A DNA stretch of 64,000 nucleotides, from positions 3,433,501-3,497,500 of the forward strand of contig CM020507.1 of NCBI GenBank assembly GCA_009823395.1, in the 5' to 3' direction. Shown one piece after another: positions 59,054 through 64,000 of this stretch (the stretch's first letter is position 1; every line of letters begins with the position of its first letter). The position numbers and the translations under genes were made by a program. The notes below the pieces were generated by a model, which made no database searches, was not told where the DNA came from, and saw only the letters and a program-made list of their open reading frames with translations. This DNA comes from Thamnaconus septentrionalis. Lineage: Eukaryota > Chordata > Actinopteri > Tetraodontiformes > Monacanthidae.

Positions 59054-59143
59054 TTCTTCTTCTTCTTCTTCTTCTTCTTCTTCTTCTTCTTCTTCTTCTT
59101 CTTCTTCTTCTTCTTCTTCTTCTTCTTCTTCTTCTTCTTCTTC
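59054..59143. repeat. (TTC)30 / (GAA)30 uninterrupted triplet repeat
   Basis: Ninety bases of perfect TTC in the gene's sense orientation, i.e. GAA on the other strand. A pure polypyrimidine:polypurine tract, prone to triplex formation. Confidence 0.97.
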
Positions 59144-60073
59144 TCCAGAGGAAACATCATCCAGCTCTGATCACACTGACCACACTTCTTTCAGGCTTGC
59201 AGTAGCTCATCGTCTTGGTCAAACTAGCTCCTTGACGAAGGTGCTGCCTCTTTCTCCTCAAAGGATGTTCATGCAATACTGACCACATCGACTCAATTCC
59301 CTCAGCCTGGAAGGCCGCTGGTTTTCCTCGCAAGTTTAGCGGTTGCCAAAATATCCCCTGTGTTTTCTTTGGCCTCTGGTGTTGTGTGTGGAGCAGTCTC
59401 CCAGCAGCGAGCGCTTTGTGCCAGCTGCCGGCGGCATCCCTCAAGGTCGCAGCGGTGAGATCAGCTCAGCTCAAGCAAACTTAAAAAAAAACTAAAGTTA
59501 GAAAGTCTCCGTTGAAGGTGCGAATAAAGGTGTAGCGGTGAACTTCGATTCACACTCCCACAAGGAAGCCGATCAATCCCGTCCGTCTCCATGGGGAGAA
59601 TCACCGCTCTAGATGTTTTTTGTGTGTGTGTGTTTTTTTGGGGCCGCAATCTTCAAGCATTTTAAAGGTTTTTTCTTTCTTGTCTTTTTGAAAATCCCAA
59701 AGGCAGTTAAGTCCGCTGCTGTTTTGGCTCAAAAATGAAACTCGCAGGCCTGCTAAGGGGTCTGCAGTCAACGGGCAGCCTCGGCCGTTGCTTCGTGTCG
59801 TGCGGGTTTCAAACGGAAACGGAGACGAGCTTCTGGCAAGTGGACGGCAATTACTCCTCCCCTGGCAGCCCGCTGAGGAGCTGCCGCGCGGGATCGGCTT
59901 GATTGACGAAGACACGTTTAACAATTAGCCAGGGCAGCTCGCAATAGCCCCGGCTGAGCGGCGCCATCTGTCTGATGAAAAGGCACAAGTTCACGCACAC
60001 AGGGTTCTGTGTATCCATAATTTACTGTGATTGTTCTCAGCATCTCTGACAGAAACCCGAGGCGGGAATATTG

Positions 60074-60112
60074 ATCATAATAATAAGAAGAATAATAAGA
60101 AGAATAATGATA
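60074..60112. repeat. Compound (AAT/AAG)n tract
   Basis: aataataagaagaataataa followed by gaagaataatga: trinucleotide repeat with two alternating unit types. Confidence 0.8.
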
Positions 60113-60821
60113 CGAATAAACATTTGAAAAAAAATGGGTCTTTGGGAAATGGCGGTGCAAGGGAGTACAGGGCTGATTATAAAGCGTGTAGCGTTGCCTG
60201 TGATGTCGTTTCCACCAGGAAGAGGATCAAATGAAACCGAGGGAAGCAAAATAAATCACAGGGATTTTTCATGAGATACAAAGATCAAGATACGAAGCGC
60301 AGAGCCAAAAAAAAGAAAAGAAAAAAAACTTAGCGAGTTAACACTCCCTGCGCGACACCAACCTCTACATGGATTTCCAGGCTAATGCAGCCTAACCCTT
60401 CCCTCACACACTCTCCCGCTCCTGATGCCGAGATGTGCGATTCACTTTGGAGATAGATCTGAAATGCGAGGACGGAGGCAGAACATCCCACCTGCCGCCA
60501 GGCGCCGTTTGCAAACAGAAGGGCTGAGCAGACAGGAATGATGAGTTGTGCCAGAAGTGTCAATACGGGTTTATCTTGTAATGTGTCTGTCGCGCGGCGG
60601 CAGGGTCTTTGCTGATTTAGCTTCTCTGGGGAGGGCGACTTTTGCCTTCCGTTTGGAAGATGGGGACGGCCGAAGCACTTGTGGCAACTCTGTCAGCAAA
60701 CAGCACTTAATCAGAACTTTAAAGAGGGAATAAGAAAAAAGCTGGAAGCTGCTCCTGCTCCTTCTCAACACTGATGTGCACAAATTTCAAAAGCTTTTTT
60801 TTATATACTATTTGAACCATT

Positions 60822-60955
60822 TTGTCCCGAGTCCGTCCAGTCCCAGACTGAGACGAGACCCAGTAAAAATGCCTCCGAGTCCGAGACAAGACCGAGACCC
60901 TTAAAAAGTGCTCTGGAGACCAAGACCAATCTCCAGTCCTACAACACTGCACTGG
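60822..60955 (+). repeat. Dispersed repeat, GAGACCAAGAC family, copy 2
   Basis: The order cgagtccgtccagtcccaga, gacccagtaaaaatgcctcc, gagtccgagacaagaccgag, tctggagaccaagacc, cagtcctacaacactgcact matches the right part of 44245-44595. It is shorter and lacks the left half. Confidence 0.75.
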
Positions 60956-62689
60956 AGAAAAATAAATCTGCCCTCTCATTTTCAGTCAAATCAGTGAAAT
61001 GTTCGGCTCATTTTTCATAATAAGCCAGTCAATCAGTCACATCCAAATCCCAGAAAGACAAAATGTCATCTCACGGCTTGGCCGGCTCGTTCCGTGACAT
61101 TTATTAAACTCACCAGGAAGTCCTTTCAAGAAGTAATGAGCACCCCTGCCAAAAAAATAAATAAAAAATGAGGATTTCATTCTTTTATTTTTTTCTGTCT
61201 TTGACGCCTCCTCCTGATAACCACCTGGGCTGGGCCTGAAGGCATCTGGCCATATCTCTCTGTGTAGTGAGGAGAATGGAGCTAATTAAAGTGGCAGACA
61301 GGAACAGGATGTAATTACATTTCACTCAGTCCCTCCTGCGTCCAGTCAAGAGTTGATACAACGCAATGACAGTTTACAGCGCAGCACTTGAATTGGATGA
61401 GTTATCGTTTTGGGTTTGGAGGGGATTTTCAGGTGCTTAAAGTAAATATTTTATTAAAGGCATATAGAAAAAAAACATTTAGTTCAATGCTAGTGATCAT
61501 CAGGCCATAAAATAGTTAATATATAAATGTTTTAAAATAAATAAAAATTCTAACCAATTTGTGGGGCAGACCCTGGTTGAGATTTGCTCAGGTGAAAACT
61601 CTGATGTATTAAATATACACAATATAATATGTACATAATTAATTTTTAAATATGCATAAAATATACATGACTAAGGGTTAAATAAACCAAAAAATATTGT
61701 TTATTAAATTGTATTGAATTCATTTTAAATCATGAACAAATATTTTGTCCACTGTGAACAAGAATTTCAGCTTCAGTTTCAAACTTTCAAAAGTTTTCAG
61801 ATCAAAATGTCCTATCTTCCAACTTTTATCTCTTATGTCCAAATACCATACATAGTGACACGACAGTGTAATATGCTGATTATATATTGCAGCCAACTGT
61901 GACAATAAATCCAAGAGCCCATCTGCAGAGCAGCGCACCGCTTCCTGCGCCACATCGCAGTCCATCTATTTTCCCCCATATGGTTCCTGCGTTCCGCGGG
62001 AAAATGAAATAAATAAGTGGGAGGAGATTATTTCCGACAGCAACAATAACAGGTGTCGCTTCAAAGCAGCCGCTCGACGCACTCGGATGCTGCTTTTAGT
62101 TCCCTCTGCCAACATCTGCCCCTCTGATATGGAATGTGGAAGCAGGAGACTTTGACACACTTGGTTAACCTCACAAGCCATCTGCAATTTGCCGACACAA
62201 ATGGACTCGACGGCGTCCAGATGCACCGCTTTGTCTAAAGAATGATCACGTTGCAGTGAGCGTTCTGTACTTGTTTATATTCTTTTTTCAACATTGCCCT
62301 TTTTTTTTTTAACTTGACATTGTTGCGTGACAATGTCATCGTCGTGGATTTGTCGCAAACTGCATGCCTGAATGCACTGAGTTGCTACAATGTGATTGGC
62401 TGATTAGATAAAGTGCAGCTGAACAGCTGAACCTAATTAAGGAATAATTGGTGCGTTTACATCGTAGCTTCTGGTCTACAAACCTCTGGCCTCAAGTTAT
62501 GTAACCACTGCCCACTTAGACAAGCTACAAGATGGAAATCCTTTGTTTGTTTTTTTTTTGATTTAAATGAATTAGTTTGGTTGGACACCTGCTGGCAGGA
62601 CTGAGAAGACAGCAGTCGTCCCAGTGGCTGTTGGGCTTTGTGAAGTACTTGGAAGAAACCTGTTCTCCTGCTGTATTTCTGTGCTGTTC

Positions 62690-62797
62690 TACCTGAATTG
62701 TGCTGCTGCGATGTTGTTTGTGATGGATGCGCTCCGCACCGTGGCTGCAGACCTAATTTCCCCTCGTGGGACGATAAAGTCGAACTTTGAACTTTGA
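62690..62797 (+). mobile_element. Possible retroelement 3' tail fragment
   Basis: Ends with aatttcccctcgtgggacga, then taaagtcgaactttgaacttt. Fish LINE/SINE tails commonly carry an aatttcccc-gtggga-aataaag signature followed by a short tandem repeat; here the GAACTTT unit occurs twice at the end. No body of the element is recognised. Confidence 0.4.
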
Positions 62798-64000
62798 TGG
62801 AAAATTTCCACCGTAACATTTCATGCGCCACTGTATACAGCAGTACGGTGGAGCTGACCTTTCCAAGGCAGTGAAGGATTAGGAGCCCGCGGGCTGCACT
62901 TTGGAGGAAATCACCGAAGCACAATCCGTCCTCATTACGTTGCACTACAGTGATAATATATACTTAAGGTATGTGGGTTGGGACTCTTATCGGGTCAAGG
63001 CTTGCATTAAGAATCAGGGGAAATAGAAAATAACACATCATTTACTGCCATTCACCACGGCCAAAGTGTGAGCATTGCTGTGAACTTCCTGAAATCATGA
63101 GCGTTGAAGCAGGTGAGTTAGAATTTTCCCGCAACTGAGAAGTTTCCTATAGGGATAAAGAGGCTCAAGAGAGCTGCTGCAAAAGAGATGAGCGCAGTAT
63201 GGAACTGTATCAGAACTGGAGGCATTTTCACATTAAAATAATCACAAGAACAGATGGAATCATTGGAAAATGGTGGAAAAAATGTTTTCCATGTTTGTTT
63301 GTTTTTTTTTGTTTTTTTACTCCAGTCAGCGATGCATAGCGGCAGTCACACTAACATGCAACCCTTGGACCAACGTAAAGCCTCGATCTGGCGGCAAAAA
63401 AATCTGAGTTGCCCTCATGAACCTGACAGGCAGATGGCGCGTCTGATCACCTTTTTTCGTCTTTCCTCCCCTGCACAGACATTTTGCACGGGCCCTTCAA
63501 CAGATGGATGTGTGGGGAAAAGAAAACATTCCATCTGGTGTTTTTCTGAAGTTACTGAAATTACGCTGCGGCAGCGGCGGTGACAGCAGCATTAAAGCAA
63601 CGCCACACTTTCCACCGTTCCTCTCCCAGGACAAACACAATAAATGTTATCTACGTGCCGAATTTTTTTTTTTTTTTTTATCAGAGGAGCCTGGTTGCTC
63701 TCTGATAAGCTGGGTTCCCATCTGCATCGCCTTTGTCCGCGTATAATTTATCACCTGCTCCCTCTTCGCGCGTGTCTTGGGGCAGTTGTTGCACAGCCGT
63801 AACCTGCAGGTGCAGTCACATCCAGCTGATTACGTTCTGAACACGTCGGAGCTTCCGTGCCTCTGCACGGTCACCTTGCAAAGGACGGGGTCGTCGTTAC
63901 CAGGCGGCACTAAAAAGCCTCGGCCATCTGTGGACGGTTGGCCGTCCTGGCAGCGTCAGAAATGGCCCGGCGCGCTCGTGTCCATCAAGGTGCGAAATGA

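Larger units (their letters stand above)
57397..64000 (+). other. galnt9: galnt9 intron 6, 5' part (continues beyond window)
   Basis: GT at 57397-57398; no acceptor followed by Val-Trp-Gln/Leu-Cys-Gly-Gly coding sequence was found up to 64000. It contains (TTC)30 at 59054-59143, an AAT/AAG tract at 60074-60112, a dispersed repeat at 60822-60955, a retroelement-tail-like segment at 62690-62797, and T tracts near 62300 and 63664-63680. The absence of exon 7 was judged by eye only. Confidence 0.75.

Noticed and set aside
57397..64000. Exon 7 of galnt9 (expected to start Val-Trp and run to a Cys-Gly-Gly-Ser segment)
   Set aside because: No acceptor followed by this coding sequence was found by eye; it is presumed to lie beyond the window.
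1..64000. CRISPR arrays, prophage, IS elements, operons, riboswitches, rRNA
   Set aside because: None seen; the intron-exon structure and repeat content show vertebrate nuclear DNA where these are not expected.

Overview
The window is vertebrate nuclear DNA, most likely from a teleost fish. It has short coding exons with GC-rich third codon positions in AT-rich introns of 5-13 kb, canonical GT-AG splice sites, abundant (CA)n, (GA)n, (CAG)n and (TTC)n microsatellites, and fragments of dispersed repeats familiar from fish genomes. There is no sign of prokaryotic operons, phage or CRISPR.

One gene can be supported: the 5' part of galnt9, encoding a polypeptide N-acetylgalactosaminyltransferase 9-like type II Golgi membrane protein, on the + strand. 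Six coding exons were assembled by eye: 7562-7802, 20509-20689, 30615-30781, 40853-41027, 51630-51827 and 57279-57396. They join in frame into exactly 360 codons. These cover the cytoplasmic tail, signal anchor, stem and the N-terminal two thirds of the GT-A catalytic domain, including the metal-binding DAH motif and the YGGEN form of the acceptor-side motif. The rest of the catalytic domain and the C-terminal ricin-type lectin domain must lie beyond 64000; I found no further exon after 57396.

Layout: 1 to about 6490 is upstream DNA with a cluster of triplet and dinucleotide repeats at 4.4-5.2 kb. About 6500-7561 is a CpG-rich presumed promoter and 5' leader with several upstream ORFs, a purine tract and a Z-DNA-prone alternating tract. 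The rest is exons separated by introns 1-6. Intron 1 is about 12.7 kb, intron 2 about 9.9 kb, intron 3 about 10.1 kb, intron 4 about 10.6 kb, intron 5 about 5.5 kb, and intron 6 is over 6.6 kb and open at the window end.

I do not see a new multi-gene system. The most distinctive structure not explained by the gene is a three-copy, diverged, direct tandem repeat of about 320-370 bp per unit in intron 2 (about 24937-25990). Its internal blocks are conserved unevenly, and on the minus strand each copy carries a splice-donor-like GAG|GTA site after a gapless 50-nt open block. Other points: weak splice sites on both sides of intron 2 with a TG-rich acceptor tract before exon 3, perfect hairpins at 15476-15505 and 57104-57141 (the latter 137 nt before exon 6), an uninterrupted (TTC)30 tract, and a Met at a position of exon 5 where family members usually have Glu. 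All identifications rest on reading the sequence and recalled family knowledge; no database search was run.
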